Below are positions 51,999-61,497 of a DNA stretch of 64,000 nt, piece by piece. The notes beneath the pieces were generated by a model. That model was not told the origin of the DNA. It saw only the letters and a program-made list of their open reading frames with translations, and made no database searches. A program made the position numbers and the translations under genes. Positions within the stretch are counted from its first letter, which is position 1, and each line of letters begins with the position of its first letter. Source of the stretch: Bacillota bacterium (GTDB taxonomy: Bacteria; Bacillota; Clostridia; Acetivibrionales; DTU013); the NCBI GenBank assembly GCA_023433505.1, contig JAEZCO010000031.1, forward strand, positions 62,001 through 126,000. The letters run 5' to 3'.

Positions 51999-52925
51999 AT
52001 GAATAATGCAGTTTCAAACAAGCTGGTCCTTGTGTTGGGAGGCACCGGGAATCAAGGCGGCAGTGTCGCTCGCGAGTTGTTGTCGCGCGGATACGGGGTT
52101 CGCATTCTCACACGCAACCCTGACTCCGAAGCGGCCCTGTCGATTAAAAATGCAGGTGCTGAGGTGTTTCGAGGAGACTTAAGCCAGCCCTCTTCGCTTG
52201 AACAAGCAGCTGTCGGCGTGAATGCCGCTTTTTCCGTGCAGTTTGCCGACGCAAAGGATGAAACCGTTGAAAAGCGCAATGCAATTGCTTTTATAGAAGC
52301 AATATCGAAAGCGGGTGTGCGCCAGGTCGTGCACACATCTGTTAACGGCTCTAATAAATTCCCTCGCTGGGATAAGTATGAATCGCACACAAACTATATG
52401 AACCAGAAATATGAAATTGAAGAGCTGTTTCGAAACAGCGATTTGGATTCCTGGACCATACTTCATCCGGTTTATTTTTTTGAGAATTTTGCCCAACGGT
52501 TTGCCTGGTTTATGAATCCAGCGCTTAAGGACGGCGTTATTTTCAGCGCGATAAAGCCGGAAATCCGCATGGATATGAACTGTTCGGAGGACACGGCTGC
52601 TTTTGCGCGAGCAGCGTTTGACGACCCGGGAGGGTTCAACAAAAAAGATATCGATATCGCAAGCGATTCCCTTACCATGGGCGAAGTCGCAGAAATCTTG
52701 AGCAGAGTGAAGGGTAAGAAAGTAAGTTCCATTTATGTCAGCCACGAGGAAGCAATCAAACGGGGTTTGCATCCCGGGACGGTGGCTGCACACGACAAAA
52801 TGAATGATACAGGATACCAAACCGATTTCGAAGCGTTAAAAAAATACGGCATCCCGCTTACATCATTCGAAACTTGGGCATTGCGCCATAAAGATGAAAT
52901 CATCGTCAACGAAGCGGGGTCCTGA
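51999..52925 (+). CDS. NmrA/HSCARG-like NAD(P)-binding protein
   Basis: This protein of about 308 residues has an N-terminal Rossmann motif LGGTGNQGGSVARELL and follows the NmrA-like atypical SDR pattern: a variable region in place of the classical Tyr-x-x-x-Lys, VVHTSVNGS, and PVYFFENF. Such proteins sense the NADP/NADPH ratio or reduce quinones. ATG 51999 follows AAAGGTG 9 bp upstream. It converges with the HxlR gene, a common partner type for such redox proteins. Confidence 0.88.
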   Translation: MNNAVSNKLVLVLGGTGNQGGSVARELLSRGYGVRILTRNPDSEAALSIKNAGAEVFRGDLSQPSSLEQAAVGVNAAFSVQFADAKDETVEKRNAIAFIEAISKAGVRQVVHTSVNGSNKFPRWDKYESHTNYMNQKYEIEELFRNSDLDSWTILHPVYFFENFAQRFAWFMNPALKDGVIFSAIKPEIRMDMNCSEDTAAFARAAFDDPGGFNKKDIDIASDSLTMGEVAEILSRVKGKKVSSIYVSHEEAIKRGLHPGTVAAHDKMNDTGYQTDFEALKKYGIPLTSFETWALRHKDEIIVNEAGS

Positions 52926-52991
52926 GACGAACAAGTGATCCACCGCCCAGAGGGATCTCAGGTATGAGGAAAAGCCCCATCGCTCGGCTCA

Positions 52992-53369
52992 TTATGGCAG
53001 GCTAATTTGATTATAATAAGATGTGCTGAGCGTATCAGCTTCCATCGGAGGCATGGTGGCTTCTCCCCATTTCATCATCTGGATTAAAACGGGCATAAGG
53101 GTTCTTCCTTTTTCGGTCAGAGAATATTCCACTTTGGGCGGTACCTGAGGATATTCCTTCCTGTGGATAAGCTCGTTTGCCTCCAGTGCTTTCAACTGCT
53201 GGCTTAACATTTTATGGGTAATGTGCGGAAGGCTCTTTTTGATCTGGCCATACCGCAAAAAATCGTATTGAAACAACATGGCAATAATAATCCAGTTCCA
53301 CTTGCCTCCTACAATGGACAATGTATAAGCAATCCTATGCCCGCAGATTGCTGGTAGACTCTCTGCCAT
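52992..53369 (-). CDS. HxlR-family transcriptional regulator
   Basis: This protein of about 125 residues is a short winged-helix regulator: a Cys near residue 10 (ICGHRIAY), then GGKWNWIII, LSQQLKALEANELI and VEYSLTEKGRTLMP, which define HxlR. The single Cys near the N-terminus is the residue used by relatives to sense aldehydes or redox stress. AAAGGAGAG precedes ATG 53367-53369, so a longer frame to 53450 is not used. It converges with the NmrA-like gene and may control it. Confidence 0.9.
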   Translation of the reverse strand: MAESLPAICGHRIAYTLSIVGGKWNWIIIAMLFQYDFLRYGQIKKSLPHITHKMLSQQLKALEANELIHRKEYPQVPPKVEYSLTEKGRTLMPVLIQMMKWGEATMPPMEADTLSTSYYNQISLP

Positions 53370-53480
53370 AATACTCTCCTTTTTTAGGGTACAGTTAATA
53401 AATATCATACTTTCAAAATGTATTATACTTGAATTATAGATAGGGATCAACTATATAAAAAAACGAATTGATGATAACGG

Positions 53481-53520
53481 GCATGAGGCGTTATGTAAAG
53501 CTTTACATAACGCCTCATGC
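53481..53520. repeat. Perfect 40-bp palindrome
   Basis: Bases 53481-53500 and 53501-53520 are exact reverse complements with no spacer. The centre is AAAGCTTT and the outer core is GCATGAGGCG. It lies between the HxlR gene and the sugar isomerase-like gene. No T-run follows directly on either strand, so a simple terminator is less convincing than an insertion scar, a cruciform or a strong protein-binding site. Confidence 0.85.
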
Positions 53521-53643
53521 GGTGTTCCGGTTTTAATTTTATGCTTTTTTCTCTTTACAATAGAACAATACTCTCCACGTGATCCTTTTCCCCTCATAAA
53601 TTCCAGCATTTCTTCCATGCCTCTTATGCCTGGTCTTCTTCCA

Positions 53644-54675
53644 TTAGCCTTTCATCAGCAATTCCATAACATACATTTCAAGTGACTCAAAATCCCTATT
53701 CTCAACACATTTCTTTTGGAATTCGTAATCAAATTTCAAGGCTTTGTCTTCCAGCATCCTGAAGATTTTCAAGCTGTTTTCCAGATGCTTGTATGAATCG
53801 GCATCCTTTGTTGTCCTCATGGCTTTAACGTCAAGCCCTATATATTCGCCATTTGAACCAAAGTTATTTTCTACCAGGACCTTAACCTGGTTGAATGCCT
53901 GCCTAAGGTTTTCTACACCGAAAGTTTTGTCCTGGTCAAATTTGATACCGTTCTGATCATTTAGGTGAACTCCCCATAGTTTGCCCATTGCAATCCCAAA
54001 TCCTATTTCATGTGAAGGGTCCAGTCCTGCAAGTATTGCATGAGCCGATTCAAGAAGTCCGCCTACTCTCGTAGGGTCAATTGTCGCAGCAGAAACGCCC
54101 ATAACATGTCCGATTGTACCGCAGATGCTTCTATCGATCGGCTCATTTGGTTTTGGCTCGATTAATATTTTAATTTTTGAATCATATCCGAGCATCTTAT
54201 TAATTGCATCGATTAATTGTTTAGTAGCCCATACAGGACTTTTAGTCTCTGCACAAAGCGTACCTTCCCTGGCAAGCCACAATACTATTTTGTCACAGCC
54301 TAACTCATTTGCTATATCAATTGAACGGTATGATCTCCACATTGCAAATTCACGATCTGCTTTTAACGTTGACATATAACCGCCGTCTATTGTATGTGGG
54401 TCCATCCATAGTCTAGGTGCCACAAACTCGGCAGCTAAGCCGTATTTATCTAAAGTATCCTTCACTTTTCTAGCTTCAGCCCTTATTTCTTCTTCCGTAA
54501 GATCGTTCAGGTTAGGTACTGCATCATCATCATGAAACTGAATAGCACTGAAACCCATTTCTGCAAATTTTTTAACTTTTTCTTCAAATGATATTTCATT
54601 TCTTGTTGCCGGCCCATATGAATCGGCCCCTGTCGATACATTCCATGGCCCTACGGAAAACTTGAATTTTGACAT
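53644..54675 (-). CDS. Xylose isomerase-like TIM-barrel protein
   Basis: This 343-residue protein resembles bacterial xylose isomerase-type sugar isomerases: FKFSVGPWNV at the start, IQFHDDDAVP with the His-Asp pair, WLAREG, IEPKPNEP (metal-binding Glu) and GVHLNDQNG with the His-x-Asn-Asp segment. It is shorter than classical xylose isomerase. It probably isomerises an aldose/ketose in the cytosol. No xylulokinase gene is in the window. It lies downstream of the AraC gene at 54894 on the same strand, with a terminator-like hairpin between. Confidence 0.85.
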   Translation of the reverse strand: MSKFKFSVGPWNVSTGADSYGPATRNEISFEEKVKKFAEMGFSAIQFHDDDAVPNLNDLTEEEIRAEARKVKDTLDKYGLAAEFVAPRLWMDPHTIDGGYMSTLKADREFAMWRSYRSIDIANELGCDKIVLWLAREGTLCAETKSPVWATKQLIDAINKMLGYDSKIKILIEPKPNEPIDRSICGTIGHVMGVSAATIDPTRVGGLLESAHAILAGLDPSHEIGFGIAMGKLWGVHLNDQNGIKFDQDKTFGVENLRQAFNQVKVLVENNFGSNGEYIGLDVKAMRTTKDADSYKHLENSLKIFRMLEDKALKFDYEFQKKCVENRDFESLEMYVMELLMKG

Positions 54676-54841
54676 ATAGTATCCCCCTTATAAATTCATG
54701 ATAAGTTTCGATTTGAAACATGAAGTTATAATTCAATTCTATATGCTTGTATCTTTCGAAACCTTCACATCTTTGTTATATCGATGCGATAATTTTGCTA
54801 TTCTAAAGGTTATACTGTAAAAAGTTTTTCCAGGATAGTAG

Positions 54842-54869
54842 AAATCTAGGAACCAAAGGTCCTAGATTT
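54842..54869. terminator. Hairpin after the AraC gene
   Basis: AAATCTAGGA (54842-54851) pairs with TCCTAGATTT (54860-54869) around an 8-base loop. It lies just downstream of the AraC gene on the minus strand and ends its transcript or attenuates the isomerase-like gene. Confidence 0.7.
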
Positions 54870-54893
54870 TTCGTAGTAATCGTAAGTAAAATT

Positions 54894-55826
54894 TTATTTG
54901 TTTAAATATTGAATAAATTTATCAAGCGCTTCATTTATGTCTATAAAACGCTGCTGCTCTTCACTGTCGTTACTTAAAAATGTTGGGTACAAGTCCTTAT
55001 ATTCTATTTTATAAGAAAAAGGTTTACAACCATACTCTTTAAAAAACAATTTACTTAAATACCTGTAATCGGAAAACCCACATTCGATACAAATATCAAG
55101 ATGCTTTTTATTCGTGTGCACAATAAGGTCTACTGCCTTTTCCAATCTGACTTTATTTACGTATTCTTGAAACGAAACCCCCAACTTCTTTTTGATGAAG
55201 TGTGATAGATAATACATGTCCAAATTTTCCTTAGTAGCCAAGTCCTTTAAAGAAATTTTGTTCATATAGTTCTCTTGTATATAGTTAATAATTCTATTTA
55301 GCCTTGTAAGGCTTTTCTCCTCACTGAATATTTTATCTTCATCAATTTCTTCATACCCTATATCACTCAAAAGCCTGAACACAATCATATTCAAATTGCT
55401 CATAAGTTTTAGCTGATAACCGTTGTCCTTCTTATAGTAATCCATTACGATATCCGTAAGATATTTTCTTATCTCCTTCCATAAATCCGGATACCCATCA
55501 CTTTTTAAATGTCTGTCAACGAATTTTATCCGCTGAAGCGTAGGAAAATATGAATTACAAAACTTAGGGGTAAACTGCAAAGCCAAGATGGTATTATTTT
55601 CCTTCGTCCGGGCCAAACTATGTATTTCGTTGCGATTAACTAAAAAAAGATCATCCTTCTTCAATTCGTACTTCTGCTGAGCAGTATTTAGAATGACAGA
55701 GCCTTCAATGATCAAAAGAAGTTCTATATCCGAATGCCAATGGTATAATCTATGATTAATACTGATAAAAAAGGTTTTAAAGAGCGTCCCATCAAAATGT
55801 TTTATAAACTCATATTCAAAATCCAT
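54894..55826 (-). CDS. AraC-family regulator with cupin-type sensing domain
   Basis: This 310-residue protein has an N-terminal cupin-like domain (about residues 12-90: HSDIELLLIIEGSVILN, DDLFLVNRNEIHS) and a C-terminal AraC double helix-turn-helix (about 190-285, with GFSDYRYLSKLFFKEYG). It is the kind of regulator that senses a sugar and activates nearby genes. The isomerase-like gene just downstream is a likely target. GGAGAG precedes ATG 55824-55826. Confidence 0.9.
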   Translation of the reverse strand: MDFEYEFIKHFDGTLFKTFFISINHRLYHWHSDIELLLIIEGSVILNTAQQKYELKKDDLFLVNRNEIHSLARTKENNTILALQFTPKFCNSYFPTLQRIKFVDRHLKSDGYPDLWKEIRKYLTDIVMDYYKKDNGYQLKLMSNLNMIVFRLLSDIGYEEIDEDKIFSEEKSLTRLNRIINYIQENYMNKISLKDLATKENLDMYYLSHFIKKKLGVSFQEYVNKVRLEKAVDLIVHTNKKHLDICIECGFSDYRYLSKLFFKEYGCKPFSYKIEYKDLYPTFLSNDSEEQQRFIDINEALDKFIQYLNK

Positions 55827-55944
55827 AGAGCTCTCCTTTGATAATAGTATCTCATTGTTTCCGTATTTCTATTGTATCAGATATTAATATTCATTTGATA
55901 GCCCTTTGAGTATTAAGATAAAACAGTAATTTAGTCCTACTTCC

Positions 55945-56904
55945 TTATGTAAATAGATCTATGTACTTTTGCATTTGTTTATAAAAGCTCATGGGTAATC
56001 CCAGTTTTTTTCCAGTTTCGAAAACATCATAAAACATTTCTTTCATTTCATCAGGTGAATGGGTAATATGTCCTTGTATCATCAATTGCGTTTCCTTTGA
56101 ACGATACATTTTGAGTAATACGGGAAGCAAACACCACAGAGGGGAATAGTAGAGAACTTGCGGATAAATTCTCCATACCTGTATCTTGAGTGCGGAACAC
56201 ACTTTAAAGCCTTCACGGATTAGGCGAATCGAATGTTTAATGTACTCTTTGCTTGAAATATAATTATTTGCCGTACCTGCCTCCATCACACCCGCAACAA
56301 GTCCATTTGCCTCCGCATAATGACTAAATAACCACCAGAAAATGTTTTTGCTTATTTTCGGATTCAAACCGGCTCTTTCCATTATCTCATCGATTAACCG
56401 AATCTGTTCCGAATTACTGCCATCTCTTTTTCCTAACATGGTTGGTGCGCTTTTATTCCCAAAGATTGTGCATGTGATATTGTTATCTTCTTTTCCTCCA
56501 CCTACCATATGGGCTTGCCCATATACAATCCTGGCATCATTTAAATATTGATCAATTTGTCTAATATGAGTAATCCATAGATTCTGCAAAAAAAGAACCG
56601 GGATACTTTCATCCGTTTGTGCTAGTATAGGCAATATGGAATTAAGCTGATTCACTTTTACTGGAACAATAATCAAATCGAACCCTTTCTTATCTATTTG
56701 TTCAACTACATCCGGCTTATATAAAGTCTCAGTGAAAGGCTTATTTTGCTTTCTTGCATCAAGACAGCGTATTGCAATCCCAGCTTCATCGATTTTTGGT
56801 TTATTCCCTGTCCGGACGAAATGTGTGATCGCATATCCCACTTCAGATAGTTGCCACCCATATACGCATCCAATTACCCCTGTACCAATGATTAAAATCC
56901 TCAT
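55945..56904 (-). CDS. Ketopantoate reductase-like protein (ApbA/PanE family)
   Basis: This protein of about 319 residues begins with a dinucleotide-binding motif (RILIIGTGVIGCVYG) and follows the PanE pattern with a central PVKVNQL segment, but lacks a clear match to the full substrate loop. It could be an NADP-dependent reductase of another 2-oxoacid. ATG 56902-56904 begins the Rossmann motif, while a longer frame to 57018 reads into the TetR gene. It follows the TetR gene by 7 bp on the same strand, so the two form an operon. Confidence 0.85.
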   Translation of the reverse strand: MRILIIGTGVIGCVYGWQLSEVGYAITHFVRTGNKPKIDEAGIAIRCLDARKQNKPFTETLYKPDVVEQIDKKGFDLIIVPVKVNQLNSILPILAQTDESIPVLFLQNLWITHIRQIDQYLNDARIVYGQAHMVGGGKEDNNITCTIFGNKSAPTMLGKRDGSNSEQIRLIDEIMERAGLNPKISKNIFWWLFSHYAEANGLVAGVMEAGTANNYISSKEYIKHSIRLIREGFKVCSALKIQVWRIYPQVLYYSPLWCLLPVLLKMYRSKETQLMIQGHITHSPDEMKEMFYDVFETGKKLGLPMSFYKQMQKYIDLFT

Positions 56905-56911
56905 CCCAAAA

Positions 56912-57547
56912 CTATCTGCCTTTCTGTAAGTTTTTTTCAACACCATCAAGAAATAAATTAAAGCCGTACATAAATTCTTCCTTGAGATTTCTTTTATCCA
57001 GGTCAAAAGAACCTCCAAGAATCTCTGTAAACTTTCTCAAATCCTCTTGGGTATACCCATCATCGTTAATTCTTCCAGTACCCTGTTCATTCATTAAGCT
57101 CATGCCGGCATAGCCGATAATATAGGCAACGATAATATGTAAAAGTGAAAAAGCTTCTACCCCCGTTATATCTATTTTTTTAAAAATGAAAAGTATTTTT
57201 TCCACTTGATTTATTCCTTTTTCAGTAATCGGTGAATGTGTAGATATTATAGGAAGAACATTGGGATGCTGTAAAAGTACGTTATAAAATGATGATGCAG
57301 CGTTCCTCAAATCTGCTTTCCAGTCTCCTGATGGGAGAGGAATTTGTACTTCATTTAACACAAGCTCTACAATGCCATTTAGCAAATCTTCTTTATTTTC
57401 AATGTGATTGTAAAGAGACATCGCTTGAACATTCAATCGCTGTGCAATATTTCTCATGCTTACTGCGTTTATATCGCTTTCGTCTAAAAGAGATAACGCC
57501 ACCTTGAATATATCTTCTCTATTTAGTAGCGAACGTCTGGGAGTCAA
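56912..57547 (-). CDS. TetR-family transcriptional regulator
   Basis: This 211-residue protein has an N-terminal TetR helix-turn-helix (about residues 8-55, with VSMRNIAQRLNVQAMSLYNH) and a C-terminal helical domain similar to the tetracycline-repressor type. The start is TTG 57545-57547, with GAGG 9 bp upstream. It is the first gene of an operon with the ketopantoate reductase-like gene, so it probably represses its own transcription and that of its partner. Confidence 0.88.
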   Translation of the reverse strand: MTPRRSLLNREDIFKVALSLLDESDINAVSMRNIAQRLNVQAMSLYNHIENKEDLLNGIVELVLNEVQIPLPSGDWKADLRNAASSFYNVLLQHPNVLPIISTHSPITEKGINQVEKILFIFKKIDITGVEAFSLLHIIVAYIIGYAGMSLMNEQGTGRINDDGYTQEDLRKFTEILGGSFDLDKRNLKEEFMYGFNLFLDGVEKNLQKGR

Positions 57548-57724
57548 GAATTATCGCCTCATTTTTCATATTATAAGCTTACACCGTAAGTTTATTTAAC
57601 TCAATTGTATGGCGAAGTATAAGATTTGTCAACATTAATTTTTCACGATCTCGTCAAAGTCTTGATCATAAGCTCGCATAATAATCTTTTTGCCCGTTCG
57701 ATGCCATACAGGTTTACCGATAAA

Positions 57725-58096
57725 TTAAAAATGTGGACCTCCGATTTCGATAATATGATTGTCAGGATCATAGATTCGAAATATTTTTTGCCAAGGTAAT
57801 TCTATAATTCCGTGAATTATTTTTACTCCTTTCTGAAGAATCTTATTGTATTCATCTTCAATATTCTCTACTTCAAAATAGATATCTACATTGCTATACC
57901 CTTGCTTTCCAGTATGAATGAGCTTATTTATTTCCTGTTCGGGCATAAGCTTATTCGCTTGATGTATTGAAAAGCGATCTTTAAAAATCACCATATTCCC
58001 CCAATCATATAATATTTCCAGCCCTATCACATTACTGTAAAATTCCTTTGATACTTTTATATCTTCAACCAAAACTATGGTATCGACATGTTTCAT
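57725..58096 (-). CDS. VOC-fold (glyoxalase-like) protein
   Basis: This protein of about 123 residues opens MKHVDTIVLVEDI, then has SKEFYSNVIGLEILYDWG and FRIYDPDNHIIEIG at the end, a complete single-domain member of the vicinal oxygen chelate family, with a metal-binding His and Glu in the expected places. The substrate is unknown. GAGGTGA lies 6 bp upstream of ATG 58094-58096. After its TAA the same frame stays open for 29 more codons to 57635, with a protein-like reading of unknown origin. Confidence 0.88.
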   Translation of the reverse strand: MKHVDTIVLVEDIKVSKEFYSNVIGLEILYDWGNMVIFKDRFSIHQANKLMPEQEINKLIHTGKQGYSNVDIYFEVENIEDEYNKILQKGVKIIHGIIELPWQKIFRIYDPDNHIIEIGGPHF

Positions 58097-58139
58097 TTTC
58101 ATTCACCTCATTATCAGTTTATAAAATTCACAAACCAGC

Positions 58140-61100
58140 CTAGCCAAGGATGACGTCGATTTTGCTGCAGCATCCTTCTCTGACTTTAGCAGCATAAGGT
58201 GCCGGAACGGTATTGCCTATAAGCTCCCTGCTTTCTCCGGATTTCAAATGCAGTACAAGCTTTCGGACTTCGGCCGGATTACTTCCAAAGGTATCAAGCT
58301 TTTTGGTATTATGATATACCACGAGTGTACTTCCCAGGAAGACGAAGGCATAGGTATCCGCCTCAAGAGAAATCTCGGTTTCCTTTTCTCCAATAAATAT
58401 TTTGACTGCTGCGGCAGTCTTTTGAAACATCCAGCCCGGCAGCAGTGGCTCCAGCTTCAGTTCCGGCTCTCCGGCGGAATTCAGCCTGAAGGGCCGGATT
58501 CCGGCCGATATGGCCATCAGAATGCTGTTGAATTCGGTAGTCGTACCGCTCAGACGGGCAACAAAGCCACACCCTATGACACTTTTGTCGGGATTTGCAC
58601 TGCTTGCGATGAAGGATGAATTTTCAAATATGCTGCGGCCATATACCTCAGGCTTCATAAAAGGTACAAGGGCTGTCCCGGCAGCTTTGTAAAATTCTTC
58701 TACAAGCCCTGCCTTCAACAGCTCCAGCAGATATTTATACTCCATGTGCAGGAAGATAGATTCATTTTCAAGCCACCCGGGGGTAAAGGCCCTGAGCCGC
58801 CCCAATTCCATTGGGAAAGCCGCAAGAGACGCATTGGTCCTGTACATGCCAAGTTCCCGGTCATAAAGTCCTGTCCTTAATACGGAGGTATAAAGCCTCT
58901 CCGCCTTTACGGCATCGCATTCCACTCTTAATGCATGCACCTGGCCTTCCAGGAAAGCCGGCAGCGGTATCTGTTTGAACTTATTTATCTGAAGAGTGCA
59001 GCTTTCGCCTTCATCAATTCTTTCATATTGTTCCGGTTCGTTGATAAAATAGGTGTGATATATTCCGGTATCCGTATCCAGTGATTTTTCGAGTCCCTTT
59101 TCCACCAGCCGCAATGCCGAATCAAGGAAATCTTCGACATATTGGGTATCTAAAAAGGCCTCAGCCCCACCAAGTCCAAATCGGATGCTTTCCCTGTAAC
59201 TCTCTTTAAGGATGTTTGATGCTTCCCAATAGGACTGGCTGCTTACGGTGCCTTCATGTCCCTCTTTCGGGAGCAGCTCCCGGATACCGGAGATAAAAAT
59301 TCCAAGCTCGACAGGTACTTTTATGCCGCCTTTTCCGCCTTTAAATTTCTTAAACCATTCTTTGATCATTAGAATCAGCCTTTTGAGTTCAAAGGTTTCA
59401 CAGGTGGAAGAGCCAAACAGGCCGGGCAGCCCGTTAAGCGCATCATTCCAGTTAGGCCTGCCGGCTTCCATCTCTACTCCCGTACCATGAGCATCCAAAG
59501 ATGCCAGCTTGTTGACACAGATGCACAGCAGCTTTACCCATAGTGTCGTATGATATATGGGGCCATATCCGTTACCGGTCCGGGCTTTATTTCTCTCGTA
59601 CTCCCTGGCTTCAATCATTCCAAGCTTCTTCACGTCTCTCTCAAGTGTGTTGAATTGCCTGGGACGGTTATTAACCAGCACATACCTTTTTCTCCTGGGA
59701 ACTACGTAGTATTCATCGTCATAAAAGCTGAACAGTCCTTCCTCCTCCAGCAATGCTGCCATCCTGTCCGGGTACAGCGACTCATAGCTCTCCAATAAGT
59801 CCAGGTTATAGTGCCAGTGGTCGCTCCAATAACCTTCCCCGTGCTCCGCCTCTTCCAGCTTTCCGCTTTGAAGGATTACGGTACTGAGAAACTCGCGTAC
59901 AGGTATCCTGAGTATTATTTTTTCCATATCAATGTAAGACAGCAGGGTATGGGGTAAAAAAGGTTTTTTCAGAAATTGCACTAGCCCATCAAGCTTTGCA
60001 TCCTCCTCCTGCATCAGAGAAGCAAGCCCCCGGGCATCACCGTCGTACCGGTAGCTTACTCCTTTTACAATAAGGGGATTGTAGCCGTCCATCTTCATAA
60101 GGTTCAAAAAATAGACAATATTAAATAGACCGGTATCGGGATTGAACCAGGAATCATTGCGCCTGTTTTGGTTGATATCCCTGTAGGCTCCATTCCCCTG
60201 GGAGTAATATTCCGGCATTAGCCTGAAAGAGTTGTAATCCCTTTCCGGATCTCCGTGCCTTCGTGAATAGGCATGGAACACATCCCGCTTTCCTCCCGCC
60301 TCAATGCTTACAGGCAGTCCTCCCCGAAGAACATTGTCCAGGAAATTCTGCCTGCAGTAGGAATTGAATTCCTTGCTGCCGGAGTTTATAAAAGCCTTGT
60401 CCATGATCTCCCTGATGATTTCCCTGCTTCTCTCCGCCTTACCTGTAAAGTAATCCCGGGTAAGATATCCTCCAATCAGACGATTCAAGCTGTCCAGACT
60501 CTTCATATGACCGACAAGCGAGTATACCGTCCTGCTTTCACCACGGCCAAGCTCCAGTGCGGCATATCCCATGGCGCATGCCGTTTTGTTAAAGCTGCAC
60601 TGCTCTTCGGCTGCGGGTACTCTGAACTTCTCTTTGCAGAACTCATAGGGGAACGACATATCACTGACATGGCCGAATATCAATGCCGGGTCGATAACCG
60701 GCTCCAGCATTACCGTTCCGCCTGAACCCTCATAAAAGCCGGCATAAAAGTTTCCTGCCTGTATCTGAACAACTTCGGGCCGATCCTCTGCATTAACCTT
60801 CAATCTGAAATACGGAGCCTTTCGTTCCAGGTTCTCTACCAGTGCCCAGGCTTCTATGGTCCTGCTCATATTTTTCATATACGCATCCCACATACCATAA
60901 GGAGTAATGACAGGCATACCGTCCATTAGCTCTATGTGAACGGTACCGGGTCCCATATTGGTGATTTCCACGGTTCGGGCCAGCGCCGCTGCCGGCTCTT
61001 CCGGTACGGTAAAATATGAAATGACGGTCTTTATCCCAAGGGTCTTATTGATCTCCTCTATACGCAGATCCCACGGGCTTATGACCATTTTATTCCGAAG

Positions 61101-61448
61101 CATGTATCCCAGGTTTTCCCGGGACTCGCAGAACGGCTCATAAAAGCTGTCCCGCAGCTCGCTCGAGATTTTCATGAAGGTCCTGAAGCCCTGGGTGGCA
61201 ACCTGCCGGCAGGCTTTGTTAAAGGGCTGAAATTCCATGATCGCCCCGTCCTTGCTCTCCGTCCCGAAGCTGCATACCGCCTGGCCCCGGTTTACATAGA
61301 AGCACCAAAGCGGAATACCCAGTAAGCCGGCAATCCCCGGAAGAAAATTTGAAAAAGCACGTGCTCTTGTGTAATTATCTATAATGAATTTTAAATCCTC
61401 TTTGTCATCAATATGATACCGTACTGTCCTATCCATAAAATCATTCAT
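58140..61448 (-). CDS. Giant GH94-clan phosphorylase (GH149/GH161-like)
   Basis: This 1102-residue protein has the general architecture of inverting beta-glucan phosphorylases: an N-terminal beta-sandwich (WCFYVNRGQAVCSFG, GFRTFMK), a helical linker, an (alpha/alpha)6 barrel with the catalytic-acid segment RPNWNDALNGLPG, and a C-terminal jelly-roll. Its size and motifs fit GH149/GH161, whose known members act on beta-1,3-oligoglucans, better than classical GH94 enzymes. It has no signal peptide, so it works in the cytosol. It starts at ATG 61446-61448, 50 bp after the second phosphorylase gene. Confidence 0.8.
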   Translation of the reverse strand: MNDFMDRTVRYHIDDKEDLKFIIDNYTRARAFSNFLPGIAGLLGIPLWCFYVNRGQAVCSFGTESKDGAIMEFQPFNKACRQVATQGFRTFMKISSELRDSFYEPFCESRENLGYMLRNKMVISPWDLRIEEINKTLGIKTVISYFTVPEEPAAALARTVEITNMGPGTVHIELMDGMPVITPYGMWDAYMKNMSRTIEAWALVENLERKAPYFRLKVNAEDRPEVVQIQAGNFYAGFYEGSGGTVMLEPVIDPALIFGHVSDMSFPYEFCKEKFRVPAAEEQCSFNKTACAMGYAALELGRGESRTVYSLVGHMKSLDSLNRLIGGYLTRDYFTGKAERSREIIREIMDKAFINSGSKEFNSYCRQNFLDNVLRGGLPVSIEAGGKRDVFHAYSRRHGDPERDYNSFRLMPEYYSQGNGAYRDINQNRRNDSWFNPDTGLFNIVYFLNLMKMDGYNPLIVKGVSYRYDGDARGLASLMQEEDAKLDGLVQFLKKPFLPHTLLSYIDMEKIILRIPVREFLSTVILQSGKLEEAEHGEGYWSDHWHYNLDLLESYESLYPDRMAALLEEEGLFSFYDDEYYVVPRRKRYVLVNNRPRQFNTLERDVKKLGMIEAREYERNKARTGNGYGPIYHTTLWVKLLCICVNKLASLDAHGTGVEMEAGRPNWNDALNGLPGLFGSSTCETFELKRLILMIKEWFKKFKGGKGGIKVPVELGIFISGIRELLPKEGHEGTVSSQSYWEASNILKESYRESIRFGLGGAEAFLDTQYVEDFLDSALRLVEKGLEKSLDTDTGIYHTYFINEPEQYERIDEGESCTLQINKFKQIPLPAFLEGQVHALRVECDAVKAERLYTSVLRTGLYDRELGMYRTNASLAAFPMELGRLRAFTPGWLENESIFLHMEYKYLLELLKAGLVEEFYKAAGTALVPFMKPEVYGRSIFENSSFIASSANPDKSVIGCGFVARLSGTTTEFNSILMAISAGIRPFRLNSAGEPELKLEPLLPGWMFQKTAAAVKIFIGEKETEISLEADTYAFVFLGSTLVVYHNTKKLDTFGSNPAEVRKLVLHLKSGESRELIGNTVPAPYAAKVREGCCSKIDVILG

Positions 61449-61497
61449 TTTATGCCGCCCCCTTACTGTGAAATATCAAACCGGCTAGTATCAACGC

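Noticed and set aside
52179..52820. 213-codon minus-strand frame opposite the NmrA-like gene
   Set aside because: It is antisense to a gene with a clear Rossmann motif and has no supporting start signal.
53521..53643. Possible small gene after the isomerase-like gene on the minus strand
   Set aside because: A frame reads through the palindrome without a stop, but it has no good ribosome-binding site, and the reading through an exact palindrome is not protein-like.
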